Below, one piece after another: positions 47,001-57,838 of a stretch of 57,838 nucleotides of DNA. Location: NCBI GenBank assembly GCA_034687125.1, contig JAQGBZ010000379.1:1-57838 (forward strand), given 5' to 3'. A model generated the notes under the pieces. That model searched no databases. It was not told the origin of the DNA and worked only from the letters and a program-made list of their open reading frames with translations. The DNA comes from Neelides folsomi (lineage: Eukaryota > Arthropoda > Collembola > Neelipleona > Neelidae). The translations under genes were made by a program, and so were the position numbers. Numbering within the stretch: the first letter of the stretch is position 1; every line of letters begins with the position of its first letter.

Positions 47001-50000
47001 AATGTCTGGAAAAACATTTTTTGTAATGTTTAATGTTTATCCAAACATTAATAACGTAATTTTAGGTTTGAATAACAAACATTATAAATATTCACTTAAA
47101 ATGTATCTCAAAATCGAGTAGTTTTACATACATTATTTAAACTTACTTATCATTTAGTTAAAATACTTATATAGTAATTTCATTAAATAACTAAGTGATG
47201 GAAAGAGGTATACTGTATTTTGTAATTTAGTATAAGCTAAAGGTTCATTAATATTTTGACTAATGTGAAATTTAATGTAGGAAATGCGTCAGGCCTCATC
47301 AGCAGCGAGGGAACATGAAATGACAGAGTAAACAAACAAAGGCCCTTTAGCTCAGAATTTCCAAGTGTCTCATTCACATCTTACGACTACTCCACTACCA
47401 AATGGAACCAAGTGTCGGCTTGCCGAGGAAAATTAATTTGAAGTTGAGAGGTGAATAGAAGTGGAGTGCAGGACTTGGTATAATAAATATTACTGTAAAG
47501 TATTATTTGTGTTTTAGCTACAATTTACCGCAAGGTTCGCCATGGGACTGCGGAGGAGCAGCAGGCCAAAGAGTTCTCATGATCAGGCTGTACTTCACTG
47601 TCATGATAAGGAGCGGAAGAACAAGGAGAATGATGTCCAGGAATACTGTATACGTCTTTTCGAACATCAAACTTGGCCAAATTTCGCGACATTTATGCCG
47701 ACCTGGAATTTTGAAAATATTCAATTTTAAACTTTTTGAATAATCAATGTAAATTAAAAGAAATTGTAGTAAGAGTAAAATAGTAATAGTACAGAGTAAA
47801 ATTTAAACCATTCGTTGTAAAGAGCATTTTTATGGAAAAGATAATCGGGTTATCTGGGTTAGGTAAATTTTGTAAAAGAATTTTACTGAGCGGAGAAGAT
47901 GAAAGTTTGAGGAATGTGAAAGGAAGGAATTAAGATTTGAAATTTGAAATGAGGATGAAGTGGTTCTTTCTTTTTGGGATTAAATGAGGGGGAGAGGAAG
48001 GAGGCACTTGAGACTCATTCATCCGCTCAACTCCCCATTTATTTTCTTCCGCTTTCCAATGAGAAACTAAATGGAGAAAACCCCTTCCACCTTGATTCAT
48101 CTCATCAACTTCTCCTGGGCTCCTTTGGGGATTTATAGCCCGCTCCAACCCCATCATTCATATATCATTATTTTCATTATAATTTACTCTTCACCAAATC
48201 GTTCCTTTACAATCATTGTCAAGATTCACTCGGCCGGCTCGTTATTAATTATTTCCCTAATTTATGACTAATAGAGAATAGTCAACTAATTAAAATTAAT
48301 GCGATATTTTCAAATAATAATGATATTTACACAATTTATAATATGTAATATGATAGTATGGGGATAAATTCACTTGTCAGCAGGTATATTAGTATACAGG
48401 TATTTACATATATATCTATATTATACATATTATTATACAATACTTTAATTAATAATGGTATTTCAATTTCTAAGTAATATATTTTATGCGATAGGAAGAT
48501 GATATGATACAATGATTCATAATTGAGAAAGAAATTGAAATTTTTTTGTAAATTGGAAATGATTCCTAAAAAGTTTATTTGAACTGTTTAATGAAATAAC
48601 TTTTTTTATTTATTAGTCGTTAATTATTTTATGCCTTAATTGTATCGTTATTACAGTTTAAAAACTCCCTAGTTTTAATATTTGAACGTTGCTAATTTTT
48701 ATGCATGAATGGTTATTACCAATTAGAATGTAATATTACATAGGTAAATCAAATTGAAAGAGATACGTACATAATATATTGATGAAGAAAAGTTTAAAGG
48801 AGAATCTGAAATAAGTCCATCTCTTTTAATGTAATGATTGTTTTAAACTTTCCGGGCCTTCAATTAGTGTGAAATTGAATAAAGTGGGAGTGGATGAAGT
48901 TGAACTCCAAGCTCTTTGATCTATCACTTTGATACATTACAAATAATTAGAAGACTTTCTCGTGAGATTTCCCAGCTGGGTTCATGTGGACAAATCCTTC
49001 AACTTCTCATTTCAATCAAATTAGTCAAAAGGGCAAAGAAAGTTCTTGGTGCTTCTTTAGCTCTTTTCTATCATCTTTCTCGTCTTTCAAAGGGGAAAAT
49101 GGAGGTATATTATTATAAATGGAAAGATTTACTCCGTACAAAGAAAAGGGAAAGAGTTCCAATTCACTTACATAATTTCGAATCCATTACAGAATATACG
49201 AGTATTACAAAATTACATTATGAGATACATTAAATGAGATAATTAAATAAGGGTACTAGTATAATCCTACCTACTAACCCTATTAAGATGTATTTGATGT
49301 ATATGTATCTTAAGGTACATATCCTACATAATAAAATATATTACATATTCTACCTGTGTTGTATAGATAGAGTTGGTATCTGCATCTATGAATAATGATA
49401 TGGTAAGGAACTACAGGTATGTAAAAATACTTAACTTATCAATATATATTAAATAGTAGATTATAATCTAACAAGATTAGAACAAGACCTAACATAAAGA
49501 TTACTTTATGCAAAGAGCTAATAGAAGTGCATTAAATATTAAGACCTTAAATTAAATATAGTATATAATTAGTATAAAATGGAAATACTATTGCAGAAAT
49601 ACTACATTTATTTTGTATGTGGAATCAAGGTAATATTTAATATATGTTATATATCTTCGATGCATTAAGATTTTCTTTAGATAAATTCTTATCGTGGATA
49701 ATTAATTGCATTATTTTATGTCTTGATCTTAATGCACTCACTCGTCAAGATCAATATTAAAGAGATCTCAAGAGGGAATTCTTGAGTTTAAATCGATATC
49801 AACTTCATAAATTCGAAATATTGCTTAACAACTTCGGAGCGTGAAACTTTAACTTATTCGACCTAATGAAATCTCCTTGAAAGGAATTGAAATTTTGAAA
49901 TGTTGATTCAGTAATTGGAATTTCAAGTTTAAAAGTATTGCAATTTTAAAGTTTCTTCTCAAAATGCAATTAAAATTATACGAGGATTTTAATAATGAAA

Positions 50001-52175
50001 TTTACAATAAAAGTTGTTCAAACATCGGGAAATATTCTGGATTTGCATACATGAACCTTGTTACACACGTAGAGTTGGAGGGGTTCAAATTCATTAAAAG
50101 AAGATTAGACGTTTAAAGTTGTAACTCAATAAAGAGCTTCAACTTCTTCATCGTCCGCGTTAAAGTGGGAAAGTTGAAGAAAGTATAAGTTAAACAAAGT
50201 TTAAAGTAAAACATGATTTGGACGAAGGAGTTATTGAAGAAATGTTTAATTAAGCCACCAACACTCATCCCCACAAAATCCACACTCACCGCATTTATTA
50301 ATATTGTTAATATCTTATAAATGACTTTTACTTCCCCGCATTTCAATAGGAATTCTTTCAAGGATTAAGAATCTAGGATTGTGGATCTTCATTTTCTTCA
50401 TTGAATACATAATTCAGACTACAATAGTTAATAGAGTACTCCAATGGCATTTTGTATAACAAAAAACTCAAAATCTATCCTACTACTATATAATCTATAT
50501 ACTACTATAAGCTATAACATAATACATACAACATACTTTACTATGTATATCTATACATTGAATATTTACTGCGCTTTTTAAAAAAGTTACCCAAAAGTCG
50601 TTTTAATTAAACAATCGCTAATTAATCAATTAAATTAAGTACATTTATTCTACATAACAATTGGTTTGTGCAGTTTTTATGTAGATCACAACTTTCAGAA
50701 TAAAGAAATGTCGTTCAATTCTGTTCCAAAAGAATCCATTTACATTTATTTGTATAGTACAATTTTTTACAATCTGTACAATACACAATGAACAAATTTC
50801 ATTTAAGACTTAATCTTTTGAATAAAATGCATTAAATTAATTAATTTGTTCCTTTCTTTCATTGAAAATGTTCCTCGTGTCAATGCATACCATGCACAAT
50901 GTTATGTAAGTAAAGAACTATTTTTCTTTATATTCCAGTTAAGTATATTTAATAAATGAAAAGAAATGTTTTAAAATGTACCATATACCATTTGTATTAT
51001 ACATAGTTGTTCTTCATTTCATCAAGAAAATCATGGGTCTTAACAAAATCAAATGGGATTGCATAAAAACAAATAATGCAAAATGCAATTTAAGTAAATC
51101 CCTGCACGTTTTATATTTTCCCAATATCGAGTTGTCGCCATGTGGAATAAATTGGGTTAAAGGTGAATGTTGGGAGAATATCAATTGAAAATACAAAGGG
51201 TTCAATACTTTTGATGCTTGATACCGGAATACTGATACATTTACTAGGTATATTACCAAACGTGTCCGATCATACTATGACATTTCTACAGGTTTAAACC
51301 CATTGGTCTGATTCGTATATTATTGGTCGTGTATTTGGTTCAATCGTGATGTGATGTACCTTGAGGATGATGGGAGTAGGGAAAAGTATCAACGGAGTGG
51401 ATTTGAGCCATTGGATCAACGAGAGTGGGGAGTTAAGAGTCATTGGATGAATTGGAGTCGGTCGTTGATGTAAAGTGACATCAGACAAGGAATGACCGTT
51501 TGGAATGAACCGGATCCAATTGGCTTCGCTAGCGGATCTCCATGGGGAGAATCTCAATGAATCCCTTTGTGAGTTTTTTTAAAGGAATTGAAACATTCTC
51601 CATTTCAAGAACCCTCCGAATGATAAATGGGGAATTGAAGGGAGCTGGAGGGCCAAGCGGAGTGATTGGAGGAACAACTTGAACTCAATTCAATTTTCTC
51701 ATACTATTTCAATGACTCCAATGACTTGTACGTTGCAAATAACTAGTATAAGTATACTAATGTCAGAGTTATACATATAGTATGTTATGTATATCCAATT
51801 CCGATTCTACAATTCCCTAATGTTATCCATATAAGATGAGATGAATGAATATAAGATGAGATATATTAGATGAGGTCTGGGTGTGATTTTACCAGTGTCT
51901 CGGACGGGGAGGAGCGTTGACAAAATAGCAATTGGCGACATGGCCAATGCACTGAGCACCCAAACAACGCCGATCATTTTGTAAGCATGGGAAAGCGTCT
52001 GCCATCGACGGGACGTTAAAGGATGACAAATCGCATAGTATCTCTGAAATAGCAAACATATATTAGAATTTAAATTTATTCGACAATTTACAGTTTTTTT
52101 GTAATTTAATAAATTCTTTTATCACCTCTACTGAAATGGCGACTAGGGTCCAAGCACTCACAGATACCGATACAG
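41028..52175 (-). CDS. Sulfakinin/CCK-like receptor GPCR, 3' part
   Basis: Four minus-strand exons, 52175-52126, 52043-51893, 47702-47529 and 41788-41028, are in frame and encode TM3 to the C terminus (about 378 residues). TM3 reads VSVSVSAWTLVAISVE, joined to RYYAICHPL to complete the E-R-Y motif. Then come SRRWQTLSHAYKMIGVVWVL (TM4), GRHKCREIWPS with the loop Cys, FLDIILLVLPLLIMTVKYSL (TM5), a Ser-rich third loop, RRKKRVIKMLGAVVIEFFIF and WTPVYVMNTW (TM6), CCSNPVTYAFMNRGFR (TM7, NP-x-x-Y) and a cytoplasmic tail. These are hallmarks of the CCK/sulfakinin receptor family, which signals satiety and gut activity in arthropods. Exons for the N terminus, TM1 and TM2 were not found and probably lie beyond the window. 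Introns are 82 bp, 4.2 kb and 5.7 kb. Confidence 0.92.
42837..43064. mobile_element. MITE related to the one at 13245
   Basis: The left end TACCGTATTTGATAGAAAT and the right end read on the minus strand, TACCGTATTTGATCAAAAG, form inverted repeats of about 13 bp, with TA at the borders. The terminal TACCGTATTTGA is shared with the element at 13245-13569, but the interior differs. It is 228 bp, noncoding, in the long last intron of the GPCR gene. Confidence 0.7.
45467..45678. mobile_element. Mutator-like MITE with 9-bp target duplication
   Basis: Arms of about 35 bp: GGTTTGGGTAACCATGTTGG at the left matches the minus-strand reading of the right end, GGTTGGAGTAACCATGTTGG, both continuing GACAAAAAACGGGCACAT. 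The exact direct repeat TAAGAATTT flanks the element (45458-45466 and 45679-45687), a 9-bp duplication typical of Mutator-like elements. The interior holds GGCACATGTGCC palindromes and tandem GGGTCCATTGTGCCC units. It is noncoding and sits in the GPCR gene's last intron. Confidence 0.85.
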
Positions 52176-55100
52176 CTGAAAATGACAAAATAGAACATTT
52201 AATACTTTGATTTATTTGTTATGTCATGTCATGTTGGTTTTGTGAATATTGATGCTTTTATGATTACAACTCGATTATGGTAAACATTTCTGTACATATT
52301 TATTTGCGTATAAGTAATACCAAACCAAATAGGTGTTAGAACTACCTATGTAAATGTAAGTATATTTTAGATATTAGATATGAAAATATTTTATATTTGA
52401 CATATGAGAGAGAATGAGAACCTCTAAATAATTGCAAAGGTTTTAATTAAATTAGCTAAACGAAGCAAGGAATTGAACTTTGAAGCGGAAAATTCCCAAT
52501 TTTCCTCCAATCTTCCCGAAGTGACAGACAGGGAAATGTTTTTGAAAACCCGCTGTCCTCTCTTTTATGAGTTGATCAAACATTTGGACTGGGCCGAGAG
52601 AGGCGGAAATTCCCTCATGCCATTTCCCAGACCTCCTTCTGTTTACTCAAATGCAAATCCGCCCATTTAAATGTTTTTCATCTCATTAGTCACTCCGTCT
52701 CTCACTTCTTCCCCCGGAGACTTTCTTATCTCCACTACTCAAAGGATTCGCATTCACAGACCTTAGCTTCATATACCACGCAGTCAGTTTCATACACTCA
52801 ACACTTTATTAAATAGTTATTTAGACATACGAAACTAAGTACTTAACCTATAGGGACATAAGGACTGAGAACTGTACAAGTGTTGATGAGAAAGGAAGAG
52901 GAAATTTCTCCTCAAGAAAATGGAAGTAAGGAGGAGAAAATGCACTTTGAGAAAGATCTTATACTTATAAAGATCCTATACCTAAAGATGCAGATACTTA
53001 TATACACTCTCTTGCTTCTCTCAAAGGGTATTCAGTTTCTCCCATGTCTACGTCGAAGACGTCTTTCAGTAGTTTCAAACAGTCCTTTTTCACTTTATAG
53101 TGAAAGTGCGGTAAAAGTTTAAAACTTTCGGTGAGAAATATTTTAAATATGACACGTGGTTTTGGTAGGCTTTTATTTTTATTAGATACTTAACCTGAGT
53201 ACTATTAGTATTAGTTGAAATTACAAAAAATTCATTGGTTTGGGACATTGTGTATATTATATTTAAAATATCTTATCTACTTTATCTTCGTATAACATGA
53301 AAAAGAATCGCATTATTTGAATATTGCAGAATATACCTTGGTATGCATTTCTCAATTTTGAAGAATAAAACAGCAATAAAATATCCTTTACTTTCACAGA
53401 GTATTTTATTACCTATGCACATCTTTCCAAATTGACAATTTTAGAGGTGATGAAATTTTATATTATTTATAAATTGGAAATCAATATCACTCAATATGTC
53501 TCCATTTCATTTTCATTCGTTTATAGAATTATTTTAATGTCGGATAAAATTGCAATTGAGTTTACGGTTTACGTGCTAAAATTCAAAATGCTTTCACAGT
53601 TTGATAAAGTGAACTAAAGATTAAACTTTGAACTTAAATTCTTAAATTCAGTGCACTTGATCGTTTCTAAATAATAATATAATATTCTAAGAAAGTAGAT
53701 ATTAGTATTTTATGTAGAGTACATTACATGTGTTTGTGTATAAGTACAAGTATAGTATTTATTATCTAAGTTTATAACATACAATATTAGGTATATACCA
53801 TAAGTAACATGTAAATTATTTATATGGACAAACTGGAAAATATTTATAAATTATAACCTACTTATCTACGCATTTGAATTATTGAATCGAAATGGAACAA
53901 ATTTTCGCTCATTTAGTTTTCAGATTGAAATTTTCGATTTTAGAGTTATCATAGTTTAAATTTGCCTTTACATTTCGATCCGTTGGGACTTCAAATTTCC
54001 GTTGAATTTCAAATTGTATTTGACAGAAGGTAAATTGGAAATCCCTTCAGCGTATATAAGAAGTACATATTGGAGACACATACATACGTTCCTATCGGGT
54101 TGAACATTGAAGGTTAAATTTCTTTTTCTTTATTTACTTTCTCCGCATCTCCACACACATTGCACACTATTTCCTCTGACTCAATTTTTCTGAAACAGTT
54201 TCACGTCATAGGTGACATTACATATGGTATATGTATTAAGCACTCATGCATTAATCTTAACATAGTTTCATAAGGATCATACTACATTTAATAAGAAATT
54301 CTTAAGGTGGTTTTAAAAAGATACCAAAATATCAATACCACCATAAGGTGTGAATATGTGCGAGTGTGAGCCACTGAGCATTCTTACTCCTATTGAAGTT
54401 TCCGAAATATACTTTATAGCAATACGGATATAAAGAGTTAATATGGCTTCGCGACATGAACATTTAGCGAGTTTTTTTTATAAGAAAGGAAATTGAATGA
54501 TATATTGAAATTGTGTACGTGGTGGTGGGAGATATATTGAATGTAAGAGATTTAATAAATTGGATGAGTCGTGGTTTGTGCACAAGGTTTGATAAAATAC
54601 TCACTATACCTACTTATTATTATATTAAATGTATAGATACTAAGAATATGTAACATACGTAACCTAGATTCTTTGGAGGATCTTTGAAAATTTTCATATA
54701 TTCATTTGAGTGAGTTTCCCACACAGTAAGAACTTTTGCCCTCATAATTCTTATACTCAATTTGGCAGGGTTGGACACGTAACATTCTAATTTCTCCCCA
54801 CACTTCCAATCCCGGAAAAACTAAGTTTCCACTTGAGAGATTTCGGGTGTGATATTTCTTCTTCGGCACGTGTGTCTCCTTCACACTGCGCCATTTCTCA
54901 TCTCCCAGGCAAAAAAGTTATGTGGGTGAGAAAATAAGATAAATCAGATGTGATTAGAAACAACTGGGTCTTCCAACAATCCCCTAACTAAAACTCATTT
55001 AGCCAGACAATCCATCAGTTTTATTCTTCTTTTATTCCTCGTAAATTCAATAGAAGAGAGCGGGAAATTAAACACAATTAATCACGCATAGTCACAGCGG

Positions 55101-57838
55101 TGAAATATTTAGACAAGAGAAAGTCTTCAATTGAACTTCTGACTTTAAATAATTTAAAAAATGAAATGAAATTAAACTTTTCTGAAATATGTGCGTACAT
55201 TTAATAAATAAACTCTCGCTCTTTTTCTGGAAATTTCCTTCTTAATATTTAATAGCTTTTATAAAATTCTGTTTATATCACGATCTGTAGGAGACAAGAT
55301 ATAAAAAGTATACTTTTGTCTTAAACGTCTTTAATTTTGAAGAAGAAGAAAACAAGGTAGGAAATGAAGGAGGAAATAAGAAAAGTTTACCATAATGAAA
55401 ATGAAGTTTGTATGAAGAGAAGAAAAAGTAATTCAAAATTATGAAGGAAATTGTCAAAGTAATTTTAACTTTACTTGTCACGATGTTCCTCTTCACAAGA
55501 ATCATAAGATGCAAGAATTAGGTGGAACAACGTCTGTACAAAAACACAATGTGTTCATATTTCAAATGACACGCGCATTTCGTGATAAAACTAAAACTTT
55601 GTGAATGCTGTTCTCCTAATAGTTACCATAATGCTGCCATTAAGTTTAAAACAGTTCAAGATATGAAATAATACACATTGGTAATAATAAAAAAATAAGA
55701 TGAATTTTAGTAAAAATTAGTAAATGAGATATGTAGAGAATACCTAGCTGAAATTAATGTATGGTATATGGAATTTCCTCAATGTCATCCATCTTGCTCG
55801 AATGTCCAGCATGGAGTCTTTTGGAACAAAAGAAAGTTTCCTTCTTGTTTTCCTTATCAGATCCTCGCTTTTATTACATTTACCAAAAATCCGCGTCAAA
55901 TGTGAAGGGGAAAATTCAATTTCTAACTGGAGCGGCGGATCTTTTTGTTTTCTCGCATTGTTCAAGAAGGAATTGAAGGGAGAGAAATGCAAGGAGTTTG
56001 AGAGGAACCTTACAGCTACAGATATATGGTATGTATTTTGTATGTAACAATCATGTGGTATCTTGTATATCTACTAATTCGATTTGAAAATTCAATGAAA
56101 TATATAAAAAAATATAGCGTAATATGATATATGAAATATATTGTTTTATATTTATAGAGTACCATATAAGTACACACAGTACATAGAGTAACATTGTAGA
56201 ACCTCTGAAGCATATATCAAAAATACTTTAATTTAACTAGAACAAGATTGGCATTCAATTGATGTGTAATGAGTAATGATAGTAATGAAATTTCTCAGAT
56301 TTTTTCGTTGTAAAAAATTCTTTAATCTTTACTTTGATTGATTTAGTAAAGGGGTACAATTTAATACAATTAAAGCATATACTTGGAAGGGGGAAAATTT
56401 TCATAGTTTGATTCAAGTTAAAAATACAGGTCAAAATATAAATTTGTATTAAATGCATACCTATAAGAAATGGGTTCTGTATGTATTGTACTAACTTTAA
56501 ATGATATATTTTTAGTATTGGAATCTTCAATAAGTCATAATCAATACCGATTACAATTTTTATTTTTTCGAATTTGTAATATTCTATTTACATGTAAATG
56601 TATATATCCTGGTTGATTTGCTTATGGTTTGAAGTAAATTATAAATCTTTTATTTCCTTATATTACCAAGGATTAATGTATTTCTATATACTCGAAAAAA
56701 ATAAAAATTGTAATCGGAATTGATCATGACTTATTGAAGATTCCATTATATCGTAACAGATTTTTTTATTCATCGTTTTTTAATCTCATATGGTCATATG
56801 CATCCGGCAACTTTAACTTTCAAGGATCTTTTTGAGAAGCAGAGCAGGTGACAGAGAAAATCTAAATACTTTTCACTTTAAAATTGTGCAATACTGACAC
56901 ATTGACATTATGTACATGCTATTATGTATTGTTATGCTCATATTTATAATGTAGGTAAGTGTATATATTATATACATATTAGTTTCTCTGAGCCTTGGGC
57001 TCTTTTTCTACCTTTATATAATAATAAAGTACAGGAAAAGTAAGTACAATCTGACACTGTCGCGTGTGCATATATCAAAACTACTCAAAGGTGACAAAGT
57101 GACAAAACAGAAAAAATTGTGGAAAAAGATGGATTTACTTTCCAAAAATGAAACTTTGTTGACATACTATATATGTATATTATTTATTAACGTAAAACCA
57201 TTCGTAAAGTTGCAAATATATATATTGATAGAATGTAGTGAATAGATTTTTAACTATTCAATCTGAGAAGAGTTCTATTACCCAAATTGCTTCTTGTGAA
57301 ATAGCCCTAACATTATTATTCAAACCATTCTGTTTGTACTAAAGTAATAGCCATGGGCTGTAATTAAATTAATAATTAATATTATAGTGAAATTTCCCCC
57401 GTAGGATACGATTTTCATATCCTACCAAAAGGGTTAATAATAACTACGATGACTGAAGGGTCATTCTGTTATCTTTGTGAAATAAAAAAAACTCCGAAAA
57501 TGTCGCATATTTCCCCAAAACTTAAAATCTGCGCACAGGGTTCCGGTATCATAAACTTTCTTTCTTTTTATTCATATATTTCCTTTTATACTTTATTGGC
57601 ATAAATCCCATCATTCATTCATTTCTTATATATATTTAAGTGCTAAAATTTAAAGGGAATTTATTGAGTAAAATCAGCGATCATGCAAGTATAAATCTAT
57701 TCTAGTCATTTATCTAGTCATTAGGATATTTTAGTTAGTAAATTAGCTATTAAGCATTTAAGTCATTTTTCTAGTCATTAGCATTATTTGTAGAATTGGA
57801 TTTTTAACATTTAATAGTCAAAATACTAGTCATTAGGA
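52176..57838. other. No gene recognised
   Basis: This 5.7-kb tail is upstream of the first visible GPCR exon and is probably intron. I looked for TM1-TM2 coding sequence on the minus strand and saw none. All open frames are under 100 codons and lack protein character. A repeat cluster closes the window. Confidence 0.45.
57701..57838 (+). repeat. Degenerate CTAGTCATT repeat cluster
   Basis: CTAGTCATT occurs at 57702, 57714, 57771 and 57826, with an AAGTCATT variant near 57760, and three copies continue TAG. The spacing is irregular (12 to 57 bp). It may be the edge of a minisatellite continuing past the window. Confidence 0.5.

Noticed and set aside
47507..47743. Plus-strand open frames antisense to the GPCR TM5 exon
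   Set aside because: The minus strand encodes a clear receptor segment with matching splice sites.
52473..52670. Plus-strand frame with Pro-rich end
   Set aside because: No splice context and no recognisable similarity. It is probably chance in a locally GC-richer patch.

Overview
This is an AT-rich animal nuclear sequence with many short (about 45-250 bp) GT-AG introns, solitary multi-exon genes on both strands and many small DNA transposons. The gene set (ModSP-type protease, EcKL kinase, gustatory receptor, sulfakinin/CCK-like receptor, F-box/LRR relics) points to an arthropod, most likely a hexapod. A springtail would fit, but that is inference. Genes were rebuilt exon by exon from splice signals and frame continuity. 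For most of them every junction keeps frame.

Layout: 102-2115 is a decayed F-box/LRR-type gene. 2833-6267 is a modular serine protease (signal peptide, Asn-rich region, two LDLa, Thr-rich stalk, CCP-like, trypsin fold) with one in-frame TAA. 6534-9081 (-) is a secreted protein with two tandem GH130 glycoside phosphorylase/hydrolase domains, a Thr/Pro stalk and a possible GPI tail. 9946-11669 is an unrecognised secreted protein built of two related halves. 12166-12284 (-) is a 5S rRNA gene. 13941-16268 is a divergent ten-exon actin. 16465-18171 is a wrecked PIF/Harbinger transposon. 19325-20884 is an ecdysteroid-kinase-like (EcKL) gene. 21960-23179 (-) is a membrane-anchored FkbM-type methyltransferase-like protein. 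24039-28672 (-) is a complete 15-exon M1 aminopeptidase. 30484-34588 is a lipase of the pancreatic-lipase family with a mariner-like element and other repeats in its introns. 35999-37233 is a gustatory receptor. 37464-38402 (-) is a Lys/Glu-rich chimera running into F-box/LRR-like sequence. 39399-40005 is a PARP catalytic domain. 41028-52175 (-) is the 3' part of a sulfakinin/CCK-like GPCR with two long introns. From 52176 to the end I find no gene.

The genes do not form an operon or an obvious pathway. Several are secreted or gut/immune-type proteins (protease, GH130 protein, aminopeptidase, lipase, EcKL), as expected for a detritus or microbe feeder, but that link is inference. The most unusual gene is the tandem GH130 protein, a family far better known from bacteria. 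Its almost intronless body makes it a good candidate for horizontal acquisition. The window also holds at least five MITE-like elements, one with a perfect 9-bp target duplication and two that share the same terminal sequence.
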